Positions 1-13,300 are shown, counted from the first letter of the stretch. The stretch: 64,000 nt of DNA from Phanerodontia chrysosporium (GCA_001910725.1 MJGA01000038.1:163111-227110), one strand, 5' to 3'. The notes: generated by a model not told the origin, from the letters alone. Numbers and translations are program-made.

Positions 1-2702
1 GCCCGCAGGTCCTTAAACTCGGAAGTGACCGCATGTTGGAGGTCGAAGCCTTCTATCTTCAACATACACAGCACAAAGGGTAGCATAAAGCTCCGCGCAA
101 AACTGAGCACGTCTGGCTTATCCTGCGCCTCTATGGCAATGTTCAAGATCTTGCTGAAAATGGCCCGCGCAAGGTCATCATGCTCTAGCTCTACGCAAGT
201 GGCTGCATACTGGTAGGCACGAGCACAGTAGTTGATCTTCGGATTGTGAACCGGGCGCCGGGATCCTGCAGAGGGGTTCGGTTCTAGCAAGGGATACAGC
301 GGCTTGGTATGCACGACGTTTGCGAGGAGCTCCTCCGTAATCTCGCGAGCCGAAGACCGCTCGAAGGACGATTCTCCGTGGATGCAGCGGGAAAAGGCGG
401 CGAGGAAAGGACCGTCGGCTGTCTTCAGTAATCTGGGTACCATGCTGCCGAGTGTTAGGCGACTGCACTCCGGCCAGAAGGGAATGACGTACTGCTCCTT
501 TATGAATCCTATACCTCCGTTACGCAGTGCTACTCCAAGGAAGGCTGCGCATTCTGATTGCTTCGGGTGCTTGACAGATTCTAGCACGGACTGAGTCTGG
601 GCTTTTAACCACGGCTGTACCTCCTTCGTGACCTTCTTCCGGTTGGCCGGGGGGCGCGTGCGCATCCACTGCTCAACGGCGGCGAGAAAGTCGAGACGCT
701 GAGCATTGCGCTTGTCAGCGCTCAGCATAATCTCGAAACTAGTCATATCTATAAATTCGAATACGGGTATGTCACCGATCTATCACGCACCTTTTCTGGA
801 TCTTCTTGAAGCCAAACACCTTCGCAGCCTCAAATTTCAGCTCGTCGGATATGGCGTCTACTCCTAGCTCCTGCATAGACGTTTCAACGGCCTTAGCCCA
901 AAGATCAACATCTCTCCACCTGCACGCAGTCTTGCATGCAAGGCGTGTTGCCTCCGCCCGGTCGCCTTCCGTGTGTTGGAGGAGGGCATCAATGAGTGCG
1001 CGCTCCTCGGGTGACGATTTCTTGGATGTTGAGGCAGAGATGGTAGTAAGCACACGGTTGAAGCCTTCTTTGCCATTGTATATCACCGATAGATGATGAC
1101 GTTCCGGCCAGATAACAAGGACTGAACGACGATACCCTGTCGTGATGAACTTAGTAAAAACCGGGGTGTACAGGCAAAATCAGTGACTTACATCGCTCCA
1201 GGGACCCAGCCTCCTATGCAGAAAGTCAGCTATCTAAATCTACTTGCTACATTGACGAAGACTCACATTCCCTGTGTAGCTCTCATAGTCCTCCTGGTCA
1301 CATGGGCCATCGCCGATAGCATCCGTTAGCTCTTCAGGGATAGTCTCTTGTTCCTCCTCAAAGTACAGGACTGGTGCAAGCAGCTTTCCGGACATATCAA
1401 CTAGGTGCTCCACCGTTAGGTCGCTGTCTTGGACCTCGTCGAAGCCGACGTTTCCATACCGGCGTCCACTCGAGTCGTCTGCAGTACCGGCAAGGCGACA
1501 GCTCACGTTGGCCAGACCAAGAACAAAGCCGTGACTCGGTGCGAGGTTCGCGAGCACCGCTGCCTTTTGTGCGTCCGAGCCCTTGAGAGCTCCGGAGTGG
1601 AAGTTGGCGTGCGAGTACTTGTGGTCCAAGAGGCAAATGATCTTCTCCGGCGCGTGAGACCCGGGATCGGTGTTCTGCCACGCTTGTAAGACTTTGGCCA
1701 CTCGAGCTGATACAGCGTTCGTCGGGGCAGTGGCGGGGCTGGGGACTTTGTTGGTGTGAATGAGGTTGTACGAGAGAGCGAGGCGATAACCCGAGGTGAT
1801 CGGCTTGACCTCGTGGGTGACATCCGTGTACCAGGCCAGGACTGTCGTCTGATCCACACTTGTTGCGCTGCAGTCGTAGTCTAGCGAGAGTCCGCCATGC
1901 GTCACGCGCACGTTTCCTCCAAGAAACTGCGATGGGAGGATGATAATCATAGTTGCGAACATGCCGTCCGCCTTTTCAGTGCTTTCTGGAGAATCAGTTG
2001 CTGAGATCACGAATAGTCTAGAAACAGCTCACTCGACGTGTGGAAGGAAACTAGTAAACCATCAGCATTGGCACCCGATATGATTAGGACAGAACAGTCT
2101 TACTGCGACCCCGTCTCGTACAGTAGCAGCTTGTGAAGCTTGCAGTCAGGCTTGCTAGTCTTGCAGTTAACGTTCAAGGCCTTACAGATGTCTTCAACGG
2201 CCCTGTCCACAAACTCTCCCCACCGAGGGCCATCAAACGATACCTGCGTTCCCATAAGCACATTCCTTTCTGCACAAAGCGATTGCTCACCTTTGCGGAA
2301 TCCATTTCCCACGTATCTCGAACCGTCTTGTCGACAAGCGTGCGCTCTCCCATCCCAAACGGCGCCTGCACTGCACGCGACTTGACCGCATCTGCCTCTC
2401 GCGTGCTGAGAGGTAGGCCAACAGTTCCCAGATCGGCGAGGCTGAGCACGGGATTCGGCGCATCAGGATATGTCTGGCGAAACGAAAACGCGAAGTTCCA
2501 GTCCACGGCTCGGCTTGTTAAGATGGCCTCGAGATCTTTCTATATGCTTGCATGAGTCACGTCCAGTGAACTCTGGCAGAAAACGCACCCTGATGTTTGT
2601 TGTGCCCCCTTCCGCAACTAGAGACTCATCACCTTCCAAAGGCTCTGCGTCCGAGCATTCGCTGCTTTCCTCATCTCCACTGTCACGGCAGTAGCGTTTC
2701 AT
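1..2702 (-). CDS. Large 2OG-Fe(II) oxygenase-like protein, copy 1 (3' end outside window)
   Basis: Multi-exon minus-strand gene starting at 2702 and running off the left edge. Exon 1 ends near KDLEAIL, followed by conserved family blocks: DWNFAFSF, GLPLSTRE, and LHKLLLYETGS at 2100-2312. An 18-nt microexon near 2023-2040 encodes FLPHVD and supplies the HxD iron ligands. The core exon (about 1270-2000) reads DTEKADGMFAT, then THEVKPITSGYR with distal His and 2-oxoglutarate-binding Arg ten residues apart, as in prolyl-hydroxylase-like enzymes. Downstream come GYRRSVLVIWP (about 1100) and long helical C-terminal exons (1-778) with no visible break; an intron near 430-480 restores KEH-MVPRLL. All catalytic residues are present, so this copy should bind iron and 2-oxoglutarate. 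Substrate is unknown. Of the copies seen here it looks the most complete, although its end is not visible. Confidence 0.8.
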
Positions 2703-3023
2703 GCTACAAGACTGTCAATGCCTGGACTTCTTGGGAGGATAACTGGATGATGACTGACTGGTTCGAAATTCAAAGCGCCCAACGGCTGTGGTGAACCGGA
2801 AGTGACGCGCCTCTCGCTTGCCGCAAGCACGCATGATGGCGCATCACACTGTCCACCTACGAGGCAAGCATGCACTTTGGATCGATGGATAACGTAACAA
2901 ATACTGCGACGACAAACCATTTCTGTCAGTTACGTGGAATGGTGCATTGGAGTTATTGGCCGTCCATGTTGAATTTTTATCGCCGGCACTGTAAGAACTG
3001 AGCCAGCGAACACCATCGGGATA

Positions 3024-3830
3024 TCAGACTCCTTTGGCCCTTTTCGCGTCACCCCGCGGTATCGCCTCACCCGCCCTCTTGACACCCACGACACGCGAAG
3101 CGGGCTCGTCTTCGGGAACGTAGACAGGCATTCGTGCCAGGCGAGCGGCGCCCCGCTGTGCGCATCGACGAGCTGGGCCACTTCGGTGTCGTACGAGAGA
3201 TGCAGCCGGCGCTTGCCCCAGAGGGTGCTGTCGCTGCCGTACGCGTGGCACTTCACACGGGCAAGACCTACGGCGAAGCCATGCTTGCCCGCGAGTGCAG
3301 ACAGGACCGCGGCCTTCTGCGCGTCGGCGCCTCCAAGAACACCGGCGTGGACACCGTGGTCGTTAAGAAGATATAGCAGCGGCTTTGGAGTGCATTTGGT
3401 TGCGCGGATCTGCCATGTCTCGAGCACCTGCGCAACGCGACCGGCGGCGGTTGCATTCGTGGCCTTCCCAGCGCGACCCCAGTTCAACTTGCTGTCCATC
3501 AAAATCGCGTCCATCTCATCCTGACGGAGTGTGAGGTTAGCACACAGCCCATGAATGGAATAGGACGTACCCGTATGTCAAACGAGATATTGGTCTTCAT
3601 AGTGTCGGAGCGAGGCATGGCAGCAGGTCGATTCCAATGCAAAACGCCGAGGTCCTCTTAAGTACAGCTGATGCAGTGCACCAAGCCCGGCGCACCTCCA
3701 AGCGAATGTTCACGAGCCCTGCAGTACACTCGCATCGGCCGCCATCGTCGTCAGGTGGCCAGGGCACACGTATGATAAGCACGGGAAGGAAGCTTTGCTG
3801 CGCGTCGAGAACAACCAGCAATTTGGCCCA
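3024..3830 (-). pseudogene. 2OG oxygenase-like relic related to copy 2
   Basis: The minus strand carries HAGVLGGADAQKAAVLSALAGKHGF and LSYDTEVAQLVDAHSGAPLA at about 3110-3400, very close to the equivalent blocks of the neighbouring gene (3996-6764). Upstream, weaker matches to the oxygenase core are seen (SFLPVLIIRVPW..DDDGG, VLHWNRPAAMPR) with the distal His and the SGYR motif lost. The end, in another frame, reads a basic tail with KRAGEA and KRAKGV before a stop at 3024, like the tail of copy 2. The middle and C-terminal domains are missing. This looks like a tandem duplicate of copy 2 that suffered internal deletion and frame loss. Confidence 0.6.
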
Positions 3831-3995
3831 ATAAGCCTAGAGGCCAGATGAAGCGTCGCGCGCCCCGACACCAGTGATACCCACTCCGGTCTCGCCAGGA
3901 CCACAGACAAACAAATAAAGCCAAGCACCTGACACAACGAGCAGAAGGGCTAGCCTGTCGTGCATTCTTATTTCAGCGCGAGTGCCTTCCAAGTG

Positions 3996-6764
3996 TCACC
4001 GCCCCCGCTTTGTAGCTAACACCTTCGCTCCTCCACTGCTCGGCCCTGCAATTGGGCCTGCCACCTTTGCCATTTTAGGCACACGCGACACACCCGCCTC
4101 GCCTGCCCTCTTCGTGCCTCTCGCCTGCGCAGCGCGCGTGGTTTCAGGAGCGTACTCCGCGAGGCACGCCATCGCCTCGTCGTGTCGCGCTCCGAGGAGC
4201 CGGCGCAGCCCGGTGTCGTCATGCCCGACGGCGCGGAGGACGCGCCGCACGTGCGCAAAGAGTGAGCATGCCGCGCGGCGCTGTGCGTAGGGGACCCTGG
4301 TCGGCAGGGCTGCCTGCGCGGCGAGGCGCGCGACGAGATCGCACGCAAGCGGGCCGTGTCCCAGCGCCGCGCACTTTTCGACGAAGAGCTGCGCGCGCGC
4401 GGAGTGGTCTACTGGCTCGGTGTGTGCGCGCTCGCTGCGATCACCCGTGGCAGCGGCGAAGAATGTTGTGCGGGAGATGGCGGCGGCGAGGAGGTCACGG
4501 ACCGTGTTGTCCTTGGCCTTGCCTGCCATGGACGCTTCAGTGTGCAATGCGTCTGCGAAGTGGAGCAAGAAGGTGCCGTCGGCGACGTCTACGAGCTGTG
4601 GTATCATACTTTACGCAATGTAAACACACTGCTTTTGATGAGAGTTGGCCACGCACCACTCTTTCAGATACGGCATGCCTCCATTTTCCTTCGCTACCTC
4701 AAGGAGGAGGGCGCACTCCGCTGTGGTCGGCTTCCGCAGCGATTTGAGGACGTTTGATCTCTGGACGTCGATCCAAGCCTGCATCTCCTGGGTACGTATC
4801 CCCTGCGCCGTAGTGCCCGATGTGCCCAACCAGTCCTCGGCCTTCCGGAGAAAGTCGAGCCGAGTAGCGTTGCCAGAATCTGCTTTTACCATGCTTTCGA
4901 GGCTATCTATGTCATCAGCGTAAAGGAGTAGCAGATAACCGAGCCAACGTACGCCAGTCGGACCGCCTCAAACCCAAACAACTCGACCGCGCTGAACTTC
5001 AACTCGTCGGAAACAGTGTTCAACCCGAGCTTTTCCGCGCACTTCTCGACGACGCGTGTCCAGACGGTCACATCTTGCCACCTGCAAGCTGCGCCACAGC
5101 ATACACGCGCGGCATCCTGCATACTGCCGTCGTTCCTTGCCATGAGCACGTCGACAAGCGCACGATGCTCAGGCAACGGCGTCACTGCTGTGGCGCGCTC
5201 GAGTGCCTTGCACGCATGCTTGAAGCCTTTCTTCCCGCTGTACAGCACAGATATCTGGTTGCGAATTGGCCAGATCACGAGTGCGGTGCGTGTGTACCCT
5301 ATTGCGAGCGGGTTAATCATGCGGAATACGCGGGGCTCGGGGCACGCTACGCACATCTTTCGATTGAGATCTGCGGTGCCTGTTAGCGCGTGTGCACCGC
5401 AGCCAAGGTGGAAGGGATACTTACACACTCCTCATCAGTATCGTCGTACTCCTCGTGGTCATGTCCGCCGGCCACAATCTCCTCGTTCCAGTCGTACGGT
5501 ATCGTCTCCTCCTCGCCCTCGTACGTAAGCTGCGGGGCCAGCAGCCTGCCGCTCTGCGCATCGACGAGCTGGACGACCTCGATATCATACGAGAGATCTT
5601 CTCCCGAGTCGTGGCTGGCCCCGCCATGTGCATGACACTTCACGTGCGCAAGGCCCAGCGCAAAGCCGTGCTGCGTCGCCAGCGCAGACAGGACGGTGGC
5701 CTTCTGCGCGTCGACGGCTTTCAGCATGCCAGCGCGGATGCCCTTGTGCGGGTATGCACAGTCGAGGAGATACATGAGCAGCCGCGGCGTCGCTCTGCCC
5801 GTGCTGGTCTGCCAGGTGTCGAGCAGCTGCGCGAGGCGGGGGATGATGGTGTTCTCCTGGGGGCGCGGCGAGTGTGTTGTCGCCTCCTTCAAAAGAAGAT
5901 CATACCACAGCGCGAGCCGGTAGCCCGAGAGGACAGGCTGGGACGCGCAGGTGGCCGAGGTAGACCACGCTAGCACGGTCGTGCGGTCCGCGCTCTTCTT
6001 GCTGCAGTCGTACTGGAACGACAGGCCTTCCTGCGAGATGGTCATGACACCTCCGGTGTGCTCTGAGGGAAGGATGATGATCATAACTGCACGTACAGCG
6101 CCACTCGTCTGAGGCCTGTTCAGGTCCTGTGCCCTGAGCATATATGCTGTCGAGACGGCCATTTGTAGACGTACGTTGATTGTGGAAAGCTAGAGGACCG
6201 GTCAACAACATGGAACACCTGTATGTAGGCTGAAGTCTCTTACCTAGATTCTGCGTCACCGACAAGCAAGCTGCGTAGCTGATAGCGAAGTCCATTGAAA
6301 TTCAGAGTACTGCAGAGGTCTTGGAAGGTTTGTTCAACAAATCCTTTCCACTTCTGACCTGAACACGAGACCTATGACTAGATGAGATGTCGAGCATTTG
6401 CAACTGCACAAATCGACACACATCTTCTGGGTCGAGTTTCCACGTATGCTCTTCAGCCTCGCCGATGTGAACCTTCAGAGCCTCGGCATCACGGTCTGCA
6501 AGTGGCAGCCCGAGAGTTCCAAAGCCGTCTATCTTGAGTCCAGGGTTGGGTGCACTGCTGTGGGTCTTACGCAAGGAGAAGGCCAGATCCCAATCCGTGT
6601 CCTTGCTCTCGAGAAGGTCCTCCATCGCATCCTGGTGAAGAGTGAGATCTTCGGTTACGGGCGGAATATTCAGACGGGCGTACCCTTATTTTCATGTACT
6701 GGGGATCGGCTTTCCGCTCCTCGAGGTCTCGAACGTAGGCATCGACGTCAGATGAGGGGTGCAT
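3996..6764 (-). CDS. 2OG oxygenase-like protein, copy 2: iron ligands replaced (pseudo-enzyme candidate)
   Basis: Start at 6764 (MHPSSDVDAY), stop at 3996. Exons follow the family plan without visible frame breaks: DWDLAFSL and GLPLADRD (6302-6625), KWKGFVEQTF (about 6240-6330), a 15-nt microexon (about 6185) reading FPQS in place of FLPHV, the core (about 5440-6125), GTADLNRKM and GYTRTALVIWP (about 5300-5380), and C-terminal exons to 3996. Aligned to copies 1 and 3, the HxD becomes QxT and the distal His becomes Cys (STSATCASQPVLSGYR), while the Arg is kept. Iron binding is therefore not expected. The protein is shorter than copy 3: it lacks the middle C-terminal domain and ends in a basic, nuclear-signal-like tail (TKRAGEA..). 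Conserved splice sites and open frames argue against simple decay. Confidence 0.72.
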
Positions 6765-8164
6765 GGTAGTGGATCGTCGACAAGACGAGAGGAGGGACTC
6801 AGCCCAAATACAGCTCGCACGGAGGTCCGTGCGCTCTGCCGTCGAAGAAAAACAGGTGCCGCAGATTTACGAAACCCGCAGAGGTTGATGTCGTCAGGTG
6901 GACCGCCATCCGGGGACAGGAAGGAGCCTTGCAGGGACGGCGAGAACGGCAATTAGAACGAAAACGTCTAGATCCCGGACAGAACGTCGCGCACGCCGAC
7001 GCCGCGCCGGTCACACCAGGACTCCTGACACCAGAGAAAAGCGCTCGCGTCTGGCGAGGCGTTGCAGCCATGGCGAGGATTGCGAGAATTGCGAGGATTA
7101 TCAGGGTTGTCAGCGTTGACCAAGATGGAATACACGACCTGACATACCGTCACTCTGCGAAACGTAGCAGAAACCTGGGTTATGCGTGCTGAGCGAATCC
7201 AAGTGTCTGTGGAATTGCCTGACAGAGAGGAATAGCTGGCATCAATTAGCACACGACGAGGGAAGCCTGTCACTGCAGGTAGAAGGTTGCACAGGACTAC
7301 TTGCGTACATGGGTAATAATATGCGGCTCGATGAGCTGAATGGTGTGGACAGTTGGCGCATTATAATGGCGTAGCATGGTTGATGTTAGCTCGAACTTGA
7401 GTTGAGAATATTGTGCGACGCTGCAAACGCCACGAAGATCGACAAATCCAACGAAGCCGAAAACCCGTGTTCCAGCGCTTACGTAATATGGACCTCTGGC
7501 ACTACCAAGTGTATGGACTAGCAAAATTCGGTGCGTCATGGCTCATCAGGCGGGACTACTGTTAGATATAAAATATCTATTCCTCGTATTGTGCACCCAT
7601 AAGCCTTGCAGAACCACATGGATAATTCCCGGTAGACTGCACGACCCCGTGCACCACTTGAGGTTACGGAGCTTGCCGAACTGTTATTGACCGAAAGCGG
7701 AGACCTAACCCTGTGTTCCACTTCAAAGGTGACCGGTGAGTGCTTGTGTAGTTCTTCATCTTCCACGCAACATGCGTGCTGCTCTGCATTTGGTGATTGT
7801 TACTTGCAAGCGAGGACATAGTTATATCTGGTGCTTGGCCTAGCATAACGTTGCAACCATGCGCCAAGCACCATTGTGTATTCTCCCTGTTTGCTCCTCG
7901 CATCGACTGCGCGTGCTGATTTTCTTTAACTCACACCAATCTCTCCTGCGCCCCTGCGTTTGCGTTTTGTCTGTTGTGCACAAATGGTGCAAACAGAAAT
8001 CCAAGAAGCGGCAGCGGAAGGACTCAGGGCAGCACCAACAGGAACGACTCCGACAGGTGCAGATACTCCGAAGGGGAGCGGTTGGATTCCCTGACGCAGC
8101 ACAATCCGCCGACGTCCGGTCGAAGTGATGCGCAGGAGTCAAATCTTTACGAGCAAGACCTTGG
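6765..8164. other. Intergenic, no gene recognised
   Basis: About 1.4 kb between copy 2 (divergent, minus) and a plus-strand relic. Short open frames occur on both strands but none shows family similarity or clear exon structure. The only patterned stretch is a 27-bp tandem repeat at 7073-7099. The first part should hold the promoter of copy 2. Confidence 0.4.
7073..7099. repeat. Short 9-bp tandem repeat
   Basis: Three units of GCGAGRATT in a row (the middle one has A where the others have G). No function is suggested. Confidence 0.7.
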
Positions 8165-9560
8165 ACTGGAACTTGTCCGGACCTGCATGCCGGCACGCTC
8201 AAGGGCGGCGACACGCAAAAGGCTGCGGTCCTCGCGGTCCTTGGTGCGGCGCACGGCTTTGCGGTGCTACCTCCTCGGCAGTAGCAGTCTCGGGCACGCG
8301 TCCTTCGATGGGATTGAGGACGTCGAGCTCGACGTGGGGCCGCTCGCGGACGTGGATGGCGGCGTGGTCCTCGAGAGTGCGATCGCAAGTGCGGGATGGT
8401 GCCGGCGTGGTTTGGCGGCGCGGTTGCGGAAGGTGAGCACGAGAGGGAGGAGCGCGGGTAGTACAGTACCAGTGTGAGTGTCCCAGCCGCTTCGACAACG
8501 TCTGTGGGCTCACGATGGGCGGTGATCCTCCGATACGCTTAAACGATGTGCGTACGCTTGCAGGGAGTATTGCGCAGATTGCTCACCCCGTCCATTGCAA
8601 CGTCAGGGTACCGTTGTTCCATACTGGTGATATAGCCACAGCGCAATCGGCTGGCGATTCTCTACAGCGTCGGGGCGGGGTGCAAGCGTGCTCTTGGCGC
8701 CATCGCGGGCTCTACGTTGACACAGCCAACCGAGTAGGAGCGTGCGCTCGTCAACGTCGTCCTTGGGCACAGAGACAGTGATGCTCGAAAGACGGCGCGA
8801 GTCTGCTGCGCCGCGGCCTGCAGGTGGAAGGACATGGTGATGTAGCGGACGACCATTGAAGCATTTGCGAAGGAGCGCGGGCTCGAAATGGTCCCAGACA
8901 CCATGGAGTACGAGGGCGCGAAGGTGATTGGCTTCGGCAAGGTTTGCGAGGCGTAAGCCTCCGTTCCACGTCTGCTTACTCGGAACCTGGATTCAATCGC
9001 GTCCTCAGCTTTCAACTCATATTGGACACTGATAAACGCAATGCTCGGCGGCTCGTGTTTCTTTCTGCGGTCGGCGACTGGATGCGGAGTTACCTACCTG
9101 CAAGTCAGAAGGAGGTCGCGGAGGAGGTGCAACCATGGCTCACTGCCCAGAACCTGTGCCGTACTGACCACGCCGAGGGACCCCGAAGAAGAGGAAGTGG
9201 ACGTCCTTGTCGAAGCTTCCTGGAGCAACGGAAATGTGGAGTTCTTGCATGAGCAGTACGTCCCGCATCGTGCGGTCATATGCTTTGTAATTTTGAGCTC
9301 ACTGAAGTACAGAATGTTACCCCAGCTGTTCAAGATAGTGGACGGCTCGTTTCTCCTCGACTTTGCATTGGCGGTACACCGCGACGAGTTCCTCAGAGGT
9401 CCCCTCAAAGTCAGAGTCACCCGCGCTTTCATGGAGTCTGCGATTAGCAAGGCCAAATTTTATCGCCCGCCTGGGCCCAAAACGACCCATTTCAAATGGC
9501 CACCGGCACGCGAACGGAAAGAGATCGACTACCGCGCTCAAGCTCAACACATGTCTTAGT
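8165..9560 (+). pseudogene. 2OG oxygenase-like relic (plus strand)
   Basis: Scattered frames match the family in order: DLHAGTLKGGDTQKAAVL at about 8180, VELDVGPLADVDGG at 8320, a block ending RVCCAAACRWKDMVM at about 8750-8850 followed by an in-frame TAG, FQLILDTDKRNARRL at about 9008, and MLPQLFKIVDGSFLLDFA at 9314-9370, ending near 9558. The amino-terminal half, including the whole oxygenase core, is absent. Together with the stop and frame changes this is a clear pseudogene. It lies upstream of and in the same orientation as copy 3. Confidence 0.7.
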
Positions 9561-10385
9561 ACATTTCGAGGTTCGCGGACTGCATATAATAGATGTCTAT
9601 AACACTTAGGCAACCTACTTACTGGCACAGGTATATGCCGCGGTACATTCTTGCTTTCGTGTGCATGTAACCTCTAGTATGGCCTCTGCGCTACTACATA
9701 CAGGAACACCACAGCAGTGCCAGCAGCGTGAGGCGCCTCACGGTCTACCGACCGGCGATCTGGGCATTTCGCGGTCCCGTGACTTGAATATTACACCACG
9801 TGTCTGCACGCGTCCGCGGGAATACTTTGCGTCAATTTGCATATGCAGAACTAAGCAGCATATGTGTACCCTCCTGCACGCTCACAAAGGTAGAAGACAT
9901 GCAGTAACAGCACACTTTGCCAGTTTTCATACACAACCAGTAGCATGGTCGATGTCAATGAGCACAACGGTGGGTAAATGATGCCGGGCATTGCTGAAAA
10001 AAAAAAGTACATGTTCGGAGCACTTTACGGCGGCGCGTCGTATGAGCGCGGTCACGAGAAATCTGATAGCTGCGAGTCCGTAGCCAAGGAAGCAGTGGAA
10101 TGGCTCGAGCATTGTCACCGGAACAAGCGCACACGCACGTTCTCTCCTTCCCTCTACCGTCGACAGTCTCCTGACCTCAGCCTCGCTGGCCGTTGCACGT
10201 CAACATTTGCACAGCTGTAGTCAGCACATCTATATGCGTATCTGAAGCTCAGCCGCCTTCTGAAGTTCATATAGTCTCTCGACATTTGCCCCTCAAAACC
10301 TGGTTTCGACCGCGACGACTTCGATTTTGACAATAAAATTGAAACGATAGACGCGTCAAGATTTGGGCATACAGAGGCTGAGACG
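9561..10385. other. Intergenic, probable promoter region of copy 3
   Basis: No protein similarity seen on either strand. It contains an A10 run near 9999-10008. The frame of the first exon of copy 3 stays open for about 110 nt upstream of its ATG but has no earlier ATG. Confidence 0.4.
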
Positions 10386-13300
10386 ATGGACAGCGAAATG
10401 GCGCATATACAAGGGGTATTCGACGTCAGGGTAAGTTGTAGCCAGTGCTCGTACCCCTCTACGCTAACAGAGAACAGAACGAGCTCGAAGCCGCCCTCAG
10501 CAACCGCACAAACAACTTTCAAGCTGCATTCTCGTTTAGCAAGACCTATTCCGATGCACCAAACCCCGCTTTGAAGCTATCCGACCTGGGGATCGTCGGT
10601 CTGCCCCTGAGCACACGAGAGGCGGAGGCCGTCAAGTCGCGTAGCAGGCAAGCCCCGTTTGGCATGGGCGAGAGGACAGTCGTAGACAGGACCGTGCGGG
10701 ATACGTGGGAGATGGATGCAAGCCTGGTGCGTCATCATACTTGACGTCCATGCCATGCTAAACCCAAACCATGCAGGTATCCTTCGCGAACCCGAAGTGG
10801 GACCAGTTTGTATCACAAATCGTCTCGGAGGTGTGCCAGACTCTAGGCGTGAATGTCGCGGCAAGTCGTCCACGCGCGGAGCTGTACAAGTTGCTGCTAT
10901 ATGAGACGGGCTCTCAGTAAGTCCTCCTACACGGTGTCTCCTGCTGCTCTGACCAGGCATAGTTTCCTTCCACACGTCGAGTAAGCACCTCAAAGTTTCT
11001 TCGCAAATATATCTAACAGGAACAGCACCGAGAAGGCCGATGGCATGTTTGCGACAATTGTAATCGTACTGCCGTCTCACTTCACCGGCGGTGCAGCACA
11101 CCTCTCGTTCGGTGACCTATCAAAGGTGTACGACTGTTCTGCCACGTCTCAACTCGAGACTACCGTGCTGGCGTGGTACACAGACGTAACGCACGAGATT
11201 AAGCCAATCACATCCGGCTACCGACTTGCGCTCTCATACAACCTCATACATACGACCAAAGCTCTGCGCCCCGCTCTGGTGAGGCACGATAGCCTGACCG
11301 AGAAGCTCTCAAAGGTTTTGCTGGCATGGCAGGATCAAGAAAATGCCCCGGAGAAGCTGTTGTACCTACTCGACCACAAGTACAGCGAGGCGAACCTGCG
11401 TGCGAGCGCACTGAAGGGCGCGGACGCCCAACGCGTCGCGCTGCTGGACGTGCTGGCGAAGAAGTACGGCTTCCGGCTCGGGCTCGCGAATGCACACTGC
11501 AACCTGCGCGGATACGCAGAGGACTACGGCCCGCGGCGGCGGCGCGGCGGCTGGTACAGTGGCAGCGAGGACAGCGACGAGGACAATGTCGATTTTGCAG
11601 AGGTTGAGGAGCGGGAGATGACGATCGAGCATTTTGTCGACCTCGACGGTGGGCTTATCGCGCAGAAGCTGGAATTCGACGAGGAGACGGAGACGATCCC
11701 TGTGGACCTCGCAGACTCGGTCGAGTCTGGGCCGCACGACGGCCAGGACTACGAGGGTTACATGGGCAACGTGTGTGTTTCCGCGTTCTCTCCAGCTGCG
11801 GCGTGCTGACTTGTCTGCAGGGCGCAGGATCGCTTTCACGATGTATGTCCCATGTTGACGCGTTTCCTTCGCGATGCTAACGTTCGCAGGGTACCGCCGC
11901 ACGGTTCTCGTCATCTGGCCCACCAAGAACAACTACACCGTGTTGTACGATGGCCAGACCGGCTTCAAGCACGCCGTCGAGGATCTCTACGAGGAGCACA
12001 CCCCGAGGCCGAGCGCCGCCTGGTCGAGTTTGTGCTTGCGCACCGCGCGTACGGACCGCGTGAAGCCGCGGGTGCAGTGTGCATATCGGCCCTCGTGGCC
12101 GGAGATGCAGGACTGTGGCAACGCGCGATCGCTCTGTGCGCCGCAGAGGGCGCAGGCACGACGGTTATCGACGCCGAGGTCTGGCAGGAGGCGCTCGAGA
12201 AATGGGGCTGGGACACTGTGCGCCCGAGGTACGCTCTGTTTCCGTGCCGGCAGCGTCTTGCCTGAACGTCCTTCCAGTTTCGAAGTCATGCTGAAACACG
12301 ACTCGGGGAACAAGACCCGACTCGACTTTTTGTGGTCCCTCCAGGGCGAGCCATGGAAGGCGATCACGTCTGATGAGGAAACGGCCAAAGCGCGCCATGC
12401 GGAGATGCAGCCCTGGGTTGTGGCTCAGGTCCAAGCGGTTCTCACGTCCCTGAAAGAGCCCACCGTGGCCGAGTGCCCAGCACTGATCAGGGCAGCGCAA
12501 GAAAACGGCGGTATACGCTGCTTAAAAGAGCTGTACGCCCATACGTTCTACTCTCGTACACTTTCTGATGCCTGCATAGCATAGTGCCCCAATTCATCAC
12601 CACGGCAGCTGAGGAGTTGCTCCGCGAGCTCGCCGCCCAGGTGTTCGGCGCCGACTTCCCGGAGTCTGAGGAGAAATCGACGGTCATTTCAGCGCTGCTC
12701 AGCGCAGGCATCCGCAAAGCGACGTTCTTTACGCCAAGAAAGCCTCAGCCGTCGTATTACTCGTACTACGGAAAGCCTCCACAGGCACCGACAGAGGACA
12801 GAGCAGCGCTCGCAAAACGCTATCTGCAGACATGCGTCGTGCTCGGCTGTCCGGATCTGGTAGGAAACGTACTGGAGAAAGTTGGCGACACTACCGCGCT
12901 GCAGGCACTGCATGCTCAGGAGTGCGCGCGGAATGTCATGCTCCCAGTTATTGCAGCATGTGCGGAGCGGATGCGCACCTCACCCAACAGCGTACCCAAG
13001 GCGCAACTCGAGAGCCTCAAGGACCGTGCTGTGGCGCTTTACTTCGAATGGTTCGTCGCGAACACGACAACTGTGACACAGCTGGATATTCGGGCACTTA
13101 TGAACGCTGTCATTGTCGATGGTGATGCTACCATGTTTGTCGACAAGTGAGTGGCTCTGGCGTCGTCAAGACCTTTCCGTTCACCTGAAAGCTCTTTGTA
13201 GGGTTGTTCCGCGCCTGGAGGCGATGCAGTTTAGCGAGACGGGCCTCCGTGCCCTCATTGACGAGCTACATACCCAGCGTGCACGCTTCACCTTCCCAGA

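Noticed and set aside
7297..7903. Short minus-strand frames between 7.3 and 7.9 kb as a gene
   Set aside because: No start/splice model joins them and the composition is not protein-like.
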